DNA from: an uncultured Azospirillum sp.
GTDB taxonomy: Bacteria > Pseudomonadota > Alphaproteobacteria > RF32 > CAG-239
Assembly (NCBI GenBank): GCA_900542055.1
Contig: UQMA01000038.1
Span: 1 to 11,004, forward strand
DNA length: 11,004 nucleotides
Reading direction: 5' to 3'
Part shown: positions 6,635 through 11,004 of the stretch, piece by piece
Numbering within the stretch: position 1 is the first letter of the stretch
Layout: each line of letters opens with the position of its first letter
Translations under genes and position numbers: made by a program
The notes under the pieces: generated by a model
What the model was told of the DNA's origin: nothing
What the model saw: only the letters and a program-made list of their open reading frames with translations
The model's database searches: none

Positions 6635-7024
6635 TTATATCCTACTTTTTTCACAGCCTTTGTCGACACTCCAACGCCAGCAATCTTTTCGGCATCTAAG
6701 CTCATTACCATCCCAAACCAATCCTTGATCCAGACAAACGTCAATTTTATGTTGAATAATTATTTCGTCAGAAAAATTATACATCGCAAGATAAACAATA
6801 AAACTGATTATAAATAAGCCATAAGCAAGTTTTCTTGTTTTGGAAAAAAATGTTGCAAAGAAGAATATTACACTTGTAAACATTGTCAGTTCATAAGTAT
6901 AAAATATATTAGATGATGCAGGATGAACAATACTACAATCCATTCCAAACCATGCAATCATCAAAAACAAAATTATTAATTTGATGGTTGTTATTAGTCT
7001 TAATAATAGATTTTGCCTGTTCAT
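6635..7024 (-). CDS. Three-helix membrane protein with C-terminal cysteine module
   Basis: 129 residues, function unknown. Hydrophobic spans lie at about 12-27, 45-60 and 66-82. The tail (about 95-126) holds a module with Cys97, Cys111, Cys115 and Cys124, spaced C-x13-C-x3-C-x8-C, and the residues CLDxGxVWD and RCRxDC. The protein at 8257-8640 has the same module with identical spacing, so the two share a domain although their membrane parts differ. Spacing suggests two disulfides outside the cytoplasm. The gene starts 18 bases after the SAA-like gene, probably in one operon. Given the setting it may be an immunity or envelope-guarding protein; this is inference. Confidence 0.7.
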   Translation of the reverse strand: MNRQNLLLRLITTIKLIILFLMIAWFGMDCSIVHPASSNIFYTYELTMFTSVIFFFATFFSKTRKLAYGLFIISFIVYLAMYNFSDEIIIQHKIDVCLDQGLVWDGNELRCRKDCWRWSVDKGCEKSRI

Positions 7025-7042
7025 TTATTTTTCTCTAATTAA

Positions 7043-7432
7043 TTACTTATATTTGGTGTGATGCGTTGGGCAAGTTGCTCTTAAACTTTTACCTGCTGCA
7101 GCACCTGCACGACCTCTGGCGTTAGCTCTTAAATCACTTCGTGCAGCCGATAAACTATCTCTTTTAATTAATGTATCTGCTAGCTCACGAAGATATCCAG
7201 CTCCGGTCGCAACAGCAGCACCATAACGACCGCGAGAAGCTGCTTCATAATTTGCTTTGCAATGAAAAAAATGGTCGCTCGGATTTAAATTCATTGTTTT
7301 CATTGTATTATAATTGCGGTGCAAATCTTTAATCGGTGCAAATAAACCACTTCGCGTTGTTCCTGTTGGTAGCTTATAACCCTTGAGATAATTATCAAGG
7401 ACTTTTGCTGTTTTATCGCCATATTTTGGCAT
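7043..7432 (-). CDS. Serum-amyloid-A-like domain protein
   Basis: 129 residues from the start I prefer. The ATG at 7432 has a perfect AAGGAG (7440-7445) seven bases upstream, while the longer frame from 7501 has none. The core SDHFFHCKANYEAASRG (52-68) resembles the vertebrate serum amyloid A signature SDKYFHARGNYDAAKRG; I count 11 of 20 identical across that block, from memory. A later GR-x-G and a C-terminal Cys, His and Tyr-rich end (TCPTHHTKYK) also fit. The N-terminal part is basic, with no signal peptide. Bacterial SAA-like domains occur at the ends of some large secreted proteins, so this could be an orphan tip. Its function is unknown. It is preceded by the 155-residue gene and followed by the cysteine-module gene. 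Confidence 0.68.
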   Translation of the reverse strand: MPKYGDKTAKVLDNYLKGYKLPTGTTRSGLFAPIKDLHRNYNTMKTMNLNPSDHFFHCKANYEAASRGRYGAAVATGAGYLRELADTLIKRDSLSAARSDLRANARGRAGAAAGKSLRATCPTHHTKYK

Positions 7433-7521
7433 ATTTTCACTCCTTTTGTTAAGGTTAATATTAGGTTTTAACTTTAACATTTTAGAGAATATATTGTCCA
7501 TGCCCTGTAGCTTGCTAAAAT

Positions 7522-7989
7522 TTAACTTTTGCCATGCAAAAGCTTTTTAAATTCTCTAGCATTGGCTTGTGCGAGTTGTCTTAATTTGTTTTTTTGATTT
7601 TGAGGAACGTATGGAATCTTTATTTCTTTAGATTTATTTGATATAAACCATTCAACAAAGCTGCTTGCTGTTAATTTTTGATTATTTTGATATGTCCTTA
7701 TAAAATATTCTTTTTGTATTTTTGCAAATTCTTCTCTGAATTGTATATATTTTTTATCTCTTTCTACACCTCCCTTACGAGCATTTGTTCTTTGATGAAT
7801 TTTTATTATTGAACTTAAGGTTGTTTGGCGCATATCACTCCAATCGGCACGGGCTTCTTTCAACATATCTTCTGCCCAAGTAATGATTTTTTCTTGCAGG
7901 CTTTTATCATTTGCTAGGGCTTCATTATGCAGAATCAGCATATTTAACTTGCGTGCGGCTTTTAATGGTAGGATTTCTTTATCGGTCAT
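7522..7989 (-). CDS. Helical protein with KGG motif, function unknown
   Basis: 155 residues, soluble, charged and almost entirely helical. Around residues 70-77 it has NARKGGVERD, and the C-terminus is basic (QNQKNKLRQLAQANAREFKKLL). Plasmid and phage genomes carry small unrecognised proteins with a similar KGG-x-R stretch, which is only a loose resemblance. No signal peptide, membrane span or catalytic motif is visible. The ribosome-binding site is weak. It is the first complete gene of a minus-strand run that continues with the SAA-like and cysteine-module genes. Confidence 0.6.
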   Translation of the reverse strand: MTDKEILPLKAARKLNMLILHNEALANDKSLQEKIITWAEDMLKEARADWSDMRQTTLSSIIKIHQRTNARKGGVERDKKYIQFREEFAKIQKEYFIRTYQNNQKLTASSFVEWFISNKSKEIKIPYVPQNQKNKLRQLAQANAREFKKLLHGKS

Positions 7990-8021
7990 GGCTATTTTAA
8001 TCTAAAGTTTATGCTCTTTAA

Positions 8022-8203
8022 TTAGGTAACAAAATCATTAAGTGCAAGGGTTATTTTATTACACCTCAACTCTTTCAAAACCTGTTTTGCTTCATCTGTT
8101 GGGATATATTTGTTTTCAAGATTGCTTGATAAAAAATTCTTTAACGTTTTCTTTTGAAATGCCGATAATAAAAAATATTAAGCTTTGATCGGATTTCAAA
8201 CAT
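8022..8203 (-). pseudogene. Small gene broken by a homopolymer frameshift
   Basis: The minus strand from ATG 8203 reads MFEIRSKLNIF and then runs out of frame. The other frame continues LLSAFQKKTLKN, NLENKYIPTDEAKQVL and KELRCNKITLALNDFVT to a stop at 8022. One extra base in the A6 run at 8170-8175 (T6 on the coding strand) joins them into a plausible 60-residue helical protein. It may be a fresh pseudogene, a phase-variable gene or a sequencing error. No ribosome-binding site is evident and no family is recognised. Confidence 0.45.
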
Positions 8204-8220
8204 TGTTTAACATTTTAAGA

Positions 8221-8249
8221 AAAAGCTCGCCATTTCTGACGAGGTTTCT
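8221..8249. terminator. Hairpin terminator after the cysteine-rich gene
   Basis: CTCG (8226-8229) pairs with CGAG (8240-8243), extended past one mismatch by AAA (8222-8224) with TTT (8245-8247). It lies just past the stop of the minus-strand gene ending at 8257. The loop shares the 10-mer GCCATTTCTG with the hairpin at 10723-10764. Confidence 0.5.
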
Positions 8250-8256
8250 TTTTTAT

Positions 8257-8640
8257 TCATTTACAGGTTTTCGGATAAATCCAATTTTCGCCAAGTTTAT
8301 AACATTTATCTAAGGTAAACTCGGCATCACATTCTCCTGTTTTTTTATTCAGCGGCATATTGTTGTTCAAACAAATTTCATTAAAAACTTTTTTGGGAAC
8401 ACATCCAGCCCCTTTATGACGACAATCCTTAAACATTTTTACTTGTTCAGCTGTCATTTTTATGCAACCGTTTATCTTATTCCAAACCAAACAATCTTCA
8501 CGACAACGATTTTCTTGATAATCCCAAACATTTCCATTGTCTAAACATCTATCTTGTTCAAGAAAAACATTTATTCTCCAAAACGCAAAACATATAATAA
8601 GTATTAAACAACAAAATTTTAAAGTTTTTGACTTAACCAT
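8257..8640 (-). CDS. Cysteine-rich exported or membrane-anchored protein
   Basis: 127 residues, function unknown. The N-terminus (MVKSKTLKF, then CCLILIICFAFW) is a signal anchor or uncleaved signal. The exported part holds ten cysteines. The first four, Cys32, 46, 50 and 59, are spaced C-x13-C-x3-C-x8-C and match the module in the protein at 6635-7024 (shared CLDxGxVWD, RCRxDC and GC-x-K). Later segments (CLNNNMPLNKKTGEC, CYKLGENWIYPKTC) look like shorter repeats of the same idea. AAGGA sits seven bases before the ATG. An even number of external cysteines suggests a disulfide-stabilised periplasmic protein. The gene follows the membrane-protein gene at 8710-9066 in the same direction. Confidence 0.72.
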   Translation of the reverse strand: MVKSKTLKFCCLILIICFAFWRINVFLEQDRCLDNGNVWDYQENRCREDCLVWNKINGCIKMTAEQVKMFKDCRHKGAGCVPKKVFNEICLNNNMPLNKKTGECDAEFTLDKCYKLGENWIYPKTCK

Positions 8641-8687
8641 TTGTTTATCCTTACCAATATTTTTAATATATCTTTGTATGAGTGCAT
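8619..8687 (-). CDS. Possible 22-residue upstream peptide overlapping the cysteine-rich gene
   Basis: A 22-codon frame beginning MHSYKDILK has a good GGAG (8694-8697) six bases before its ATG and overlaps the first seven codons of the cysteine-rich gene in another frame. It could couple translation, or be the leftover start of a gene once attached to the direct repeat; the same first codons occur at 10971. Confidence 0.25.
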   Translation of the reverse strand: MHSYKDILKILVRINKWLSQKL

Positions 8688-8720
8688 CACAATCTCCGTT
8701 TGGATATAATTACAATAATC
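8666..8720. repeat. Direct repeat, copy 1 (55 bp, perfect)
   Basis: Identical to 10950-11004, offset 2284. It covers the last codons of the 118-residue membrane-protein gene, its stop, a GGAG ribosome-binding site and the first codons of a small ORF. The second copy runs off the window, so the full length may be greater. Confidence 0.97.
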
Positions 8721-9066
8721 TTATCCAACCAGCATATAATGGAAATAAAAAAACGATTTTAGCTATTATCCGATGATTACGCATATTACTTGTTCCAATC
8801 AGAAAAAATAATCCGGAAATAATTAAGCTATATTTACAGCTTTGAATATATAATTGTTGATTTTGATAGTTCCATGCACCAAGCATAGCTTCACTATTCC
8901 AAATAGGATCATTTACTGATGGAGGATTAAGATATTCATTCATTAACAACAAAAAAAATACAAAATCAAAAATAATATACCATTTGAAGTTCAATAAAAG
9001 CTCAATGATTTCTATCGCATTTTGTTTTATATTGGTCGTCATTTGTTTTATTTTTTTATGAAACAT
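8710..9066 (-). CDS. Three-helix membrane protein, candidate immunity partner
   Basis: 118 residues, not recognised. Hydrophobic spans lie at about 29-43, 80-92 and 99-115, with an external loop (about 44-75) rich in Asn, Tyr and Trp (NPPSVNDPIWNSEAM). The first 28 residues are charged and cytoplasmic. The start at 9066 has AGGA (9074-9077) seven bases upstream. It is the first gene downstream of the DUF2778 enzyme, though a terminator lies between them. Its 3' end is part of the direct repeat, and the second repeat copy implies another gene with the same last codons beyond 11004. Membrane immunity proteins against wall enzymes often have this size; the role is inferred only from position. 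Confidence 0.65.
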   Translation of the reverse strand: MFHKKIKQMTTNIKQNAIEIIELLLNFKWYIIFDFVFFLLLMNEYLNPPSVNDPIWNSEAMLGAWNYQNQQLYIQSCKYSLIISGLFFLIGTSNMRNHRIIAKIVFLFPLYAGWIRLL

Positions 9067-9115
9067 CGCATTATCCTAAAAATTATATATGCTGTAATTC
9101 TATATTTACTATTTC

Positions 9116-9148
9116 AAAAAAAGGCAAGAATAAAATTCTTGCCTTTTT
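9116..9148. terminator. Strong bidirectional terminator after the DUF2778 gene
   Basis: A perfect 11-bp stem, AAGGCAAGAAT (9121-9131) with ATTCTTGCCTT (9135-9145), loop AAA, with A7 on one side and T5 on the other. Read on the minus strand it ends the gene at 9161-9892. Confidence 0.92.
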
Positions 9149-9160
9149 CGCTACTTATAA

Positions 9161-9892
9161 TTACCAACCGTTCGGATACTTTACATACACAGGAACTGAA
9201 TCTTGGCAATTATCAAGATAATTACTTAATTTACCTGTTTGCCATGGTATATCAATACAACCAGCCGAACCTTTGGTTAATCCTCCATGTATAGAGAAAC
9301 CTGAACGACCATAGGTGTTAGTATTGGTGTCAGGTCGTAGCCAAACTCTTTTTGTTCCCCATGCTGGTATAGAACCTTTCCAAGCTCCATAAGGTAGGTT
9401 AAAAACTTTTGTGATACCGCCCAACACAGCATCTAATAAACCAATGTTCTGTCTTTGTTTTTGATCAGCCCAATAAGTTCCTTCCGGTATCGGTCCGTGG
9501 TTTGCAACATTTTGATATACACTGCTTTGATGATAATCATCACCCGATTGACCGCTTAAATTGCCTTGTAATTGCCCATTCTGCAATTTATTGCCATTGT
9601 ACTGTCCGTATTTATACAAATCAACATTGTTGCCATCAAATTCAACATAACAATTTGGATTATTTGATGTTTGTTGTTGCGGTATTGCGGTTGCTACTGG
9701 TATTTGGGGTGTGGTATTTTGCATATTTTCAATATTAGCAGAAATATTAGAATTTCCAAAACCATAATTATTGGCAGAATTTCCCCAAAAGTTGGTGCCG
9801 TACTGCGGATAGTTTGAAGTAATGCCTTGAGCGTTATATTGAGCTTTCAATTCGTTTTCAGGTTGACTTTTAAGCAATAAAACTATTATCAT
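9161..9892 (-). CDS. DUF2778 / Tlde1-like peptidoglycan L,D-transpeptidase-fold enzyme
   Basis: 243 residues. The C-terminal half (about 80-243) has the DUF2778 hallmarks: NHGPIPEGTY (131-140) and RSGFSIHGG (196-204) with His202, followed by GSAGCID with Cys212, the likely catalytic pair. The Salmonella type VI effector Tlde1 belongs to this family and acts on tetrapeptide stems as an L,D-carboxypeptidase/transpeptidase. Residues 1-30 end with ENELKAQYNAQGI and NYP, a motif also seen in the lysozyme remnant at 10336-10685. Residues 30-80 are an Asn/Gln-rich linker. The N-terminus (MIIVLLLK) is too short to be a Sec signal, so export by a contact-dependent system is plausible. There is no ribosome-binding site, and an upstream in-frame stop excludes a longer start. 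It starts 23 bases from the divergent lipoprotein gene. Confidence 0.85.
   Translation of the reverse strand: MIIVLLLKSQPENELKAQYNAQGITSNYPQYGTNFWGNSANNYGFGNSNISANIENMQNTTPQIPVATAIPQQQTSNNPNCYVEFDGNNVDLYKYGQYNGNKLQNGQLQGNLSGQSGDDYHQSSVYQNVANHGPIPEGTYWADQKQRQNIGLLDAVLGGITKVFNLPYGAWKGSIPAWGTKRVWLRPDTNTNTYGRSGFSIHGGLTKGSAGCIDIPWQTGKLSNYLDNCQDSVPVYVKYPNGW
9863..9892 (+). promoter_or_regulatory. Promoter of the plus-strand lipoprotein gene
   Basis: TTGACT (9863-9868), an 18-base spacer and TATCAT (9887-9892). It lies entirely within the first codons of the divergent DUF2778 gene, with transcription starting near 9899, just before the GAGG ribosome-binding site. Confidence 0.5.
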
Positions 9893-9915
9893 TATTAGTG
9901 AGCAGTGAGGTTATA

Positions 9916-10350
9916 ATGAAAAAAATATTGTTATTTTTGGGACTATTTACAGCGGCATGCAGTACTGTTAGCGGCTATGATACAGAATTTAAAAATCCTG
10001 CTTTTAACCAATTGCTAAGCCCTCTTGGTAAAACGGTAGGTTATGCTTATTTAACACCATCGTCCATCAAATTAAGTAAATTAGATAATAAAGATAAGAT
10101 AGATTACATAGGTAAATGCGATCTTGTTGAAAATAAACAAGACCGCATTACCTTAAAATGCGCAGGTGAATGGGATGATGGGTCAAAATCCAATAGTTAT
10201 TTTACTTATGTAATAACAGATTTACTAAGCTCTACCTGTTTAATTATTGAACAATATGATTATTCTACTCCTAAAGAATTCCCCAAACAAGCTTCTTACG
10301 GAACTTACTGCATAACTCCACCAAATGATACAAACTCAGAATCTGATTGA
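9916..10350 (+). CDS. Small lipoprotein, candidate periplasmic immunity protein
   Basis: 144 residues from the ATG at 9916, which has GAGG (9907-9910) five bases upstream; the in-frame ATG at 9898 lacks one. The N-terminus (MKKILLFLGLFTAAC) is a lipoprotein signal with Cys15. The mature part is beta-rich, with Cys pairs in GKCDLVENKQDRITLKCAG and in TCLIIEQYDY and YCITPP. No family is recognised. It is the only plus-strand gene in the second half of the window. It diverges from the DUF2778 enzyme, and its last 15 bases overlap the 3' end of the lysozyme-like remnant. An exported protein placed between two wall-degrading enzymes would suit an immunity role, which is inference. Confidence 0.78.
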   Translation: MKKILLFLGLFTAACSTVSGYDTEFKNPAFNQLLSPLGKTVGYAYLTPSSIKLSKLDNKDKIDYIGKCDLVENKQDRITLKCAGEWDDGSKSNSYFTYVITDLLSSTCLIIEQYDYSTPKEFPKQASYGTYCITPPNDTNSESD

Positions 10351-10685
10351 GCGTGCCATTCTTTCTGCCCAATCATTTCTTTTCCAACCTACATCTTTGC
10401 GATGGACATTATCAGCAATTCCTTTCGCATCGCGATTATTTATCGTATTGTATAATTTAGGCCAATTTTGCTTATTTAATCTTCCTGTGTTATATTGTAT
10501 ATCCAATAATACTTCTTTTAATGGATTAGGGAAATAATCAAAATCCGTAAATTGATTACGAACATGAGCCAAATCATTTTTCATATGATTTTGCGCTAAA
10601 CGATAAGCTTCATTGTTATACGCAGGTTAGTAACAGGTTTAAAAAGCGGATAGTTGTTTATGCCCTGATTATTCATCTGTGTCAT
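10336..10685 (-). pseudogene. Lysozyme-like gene lacking its catalytic lobe, copy 2
   Basis: From ATG 10584 an open frame of 82 residues gives the C-terminal lobe of a T4/pesticin-type lysozyme: FPNPLKEVLLDIQYNTG, KLYNTINNRDAKGIAD, then a final HRKDVG with RNDWAERM. The frame stays open further upstream (YNNEAYRLAQNH) to a stop near 10625. In another frame just upstream lies MTQMNNQGINNYPLFKPVTN (from 10685), which resembles the N-terminal motif of the DUF2778 protein. The catalytic N-terminal lobe with its Glu and GYG-type segment is missing between them. I read this as one gene with an internal deletion and frameshift near 10617-10622. The short 82-residue ORF may still be annotated as a gene elsewhere. 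Confidence 0.65.
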
Positions 10686-10722
10686 CAGGTTGTTTTCTCG
10701 GTTAATCCGTTTTGCACCTAAT

Positions 10723-10764
10723 AAAGCAGAAAGGTCGAGAAAGCTTTCGTGCCATTTCTGCTTT
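10723..10764 (-). terminator. Hairpin terminator after the small membrane ORF
   Basis: AAAGCAGAAA (10723-10732) pairs perfectly with TTTCTGCTTT (10755-10764), with a further self-complementary GAAAGCTTTC inside. It follows the stop of the minus-strand ORF at 10780 and lies in front of the lysozyme-like remnant. Confidence 0.72.
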
Positions 10765-10779
10765 AATTATTAATTTTGA

Positions 10780-10902
10780 TTAATCTATGTATCGTTTACA
10801 AATTTCTAACGGTTCTCCATTTGCAACACATTGTTCAATAATGCGTTTAGAATCATAATGATCATAGATTAGAAATAGAGAAATCAAGACACAAATTAAC
10901 AT
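10780..10902 (-). CDS. Small membrane protein, probably with a nonsense-broken N-terminus
   Basis: A 40-residue frame from ATG 10902: one hydrophobic span (MLICVLISLFLIY) and a charged tail with Cys25 and Cys35 (ending EICKRYID). The frame is open further upstream through KNIIKKLIKIFIILL to a TAA at 10948-10950, and beyond that stop in the same frame lies MHSYKDI with a GGAG ribosome-binding site. One base (TAA here, TTA in the repeat at 8664-8666) makes the difference. The original gene was probably 63 residues starting at 10971. The present ORF may be dead or reinitiate internally. Confidence 0.45.
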   Translation of the reverse strand: MLICVLISLFLIYDHYDSKRIIEQCVANGEPLEICKRYID

Positions 10903-10949
10903 CAAAAGTATAATAAAGATTTTTATTAATTTCTTAATAATATTTTTTT

Positions 10950-11004
10950 ATATATCTTTGTATGAGTGCATCACAATCTCCGTTTGGATATAATTACAAT
11001 AATC
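10950..11004. repeat. Direct repeat, copy 2 (55 bp, runs to window edge)
   Basis: Identical to 8666-8720 up to the last base of the window. It includes the minus-strand codons L-L-stop (10994-11004), the end of what is probably a second gene like the one at 8710-9066, followed by the GGAG site and the MHSYKDI start. Confidence 0.97.

Noticed and set aside
6505..6744. The longer 79-residue version of the small membrane ORF
   Set aside because: Its first 41 residues overlap the cysteine-module gene in another frame and read as unrelated sequence; only the part from 6621 is plausible.
9082..9087. Perfect TATAAT upstream of the 118-residue membrane-protein gene (minus strand)
   Set aside because: It lies only four bases before the ribosome-binding site, so a transcript would start inside it, and no good -35 is present.
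9022..9738. Plus-strand frames opposite the DUF2778 gene and its terminator
   Set aside because: They run through a strong hairpin and oppose a well-supported coding frame.
10325..10537. Plus-strand frame opposite the lysozyme-like lobe
   Set aside because: It overlaps a minus-strand frame that has recognisable lysozyme-like motifs and a second related copy.
8221..10764. Hairpins at 8221-8249 and 10723-10764 sharing GCCATTTCTG, considered as integron-like recombination sites
   Set aside because: Both sit directly after stop codons and look like terminators; no core sites or integrase gene is seen.

Overview
The window looks like a piece of an AT-rich alphaproteobacterial chromosome, probably from a gut-type lineage. 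The basis is a zinc-free L33 of alphaproteobacterial type, a divergent anmK/tyrS pair, an acetate/acetoacetate-type CoA-transferase pair, and very strong AAA preference for lysine. Taxonomy is inferred from protein resemblance only.

Bases 1-5900 are mostly housekeeping. anmK (minus strand, cut by the left edge) and tyrS (plus strand) diverge. Between them sits a foreign-looking lipoprotein gene (967-1731, minus) with AAG-rich lysine codons, no Shine-Dalgarno sequence and a Bacteroidota-style promoter (TTTG, 20 bases, TAnnTTTG). Then follow rpmG, two small membrane-protein genes of unknown function, and the two CoA-transferase subunit genes one base apart (4518-5832). Clear hairpin terminators and sigma70-like promoters separate most of these units. 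A small membrane-protein gene (5902-6189, minus) converges on the CoA-transferase genes and shares their terminator.

Bases 6300-11004 are different: more AT-rich, nearly all on the minus strand, and made of short, partly broken and partly repeated genes. They include a DUF2778/Tlde1-like L,D-transpeptidase-fold enzyme (9161-9892), two damaged copies of a T4/pesticin-like lysozyme C-terminal lobe (6306-6490 and 10336-10685), a serum-amyloid-A-like protein (7043-7432), a lipoprotein divergent from the DUF2778 gene (9916-10350), and several small membrane proteins. Two of these carry the same cysteine module (C-x13-C-x3-C-x8-C). A perfect direct repeat of at least 55 bp (8666-8720 and 10950-11004) joins the end of a membrane-protein gene to the start of a small ORF at both sites.

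My reading, which is inference, is that this second half is an accessory array of peptidoglycan-targeting effector tips and candidate immunity genes that has grown by duplication and decays by deletion, frameshift and nonsense mutation. The DUF2778 protein and the better-preserved lysozyme remnant appear to share a short N-terminal motif (E-N-x-L-x2-Q-x-N-x-Q-G-I, then N-Y-P). This could be a common export or loading signal and is the most novel lead here. No tRNA, rRNA, CRISPR array or insertion sequence was found.
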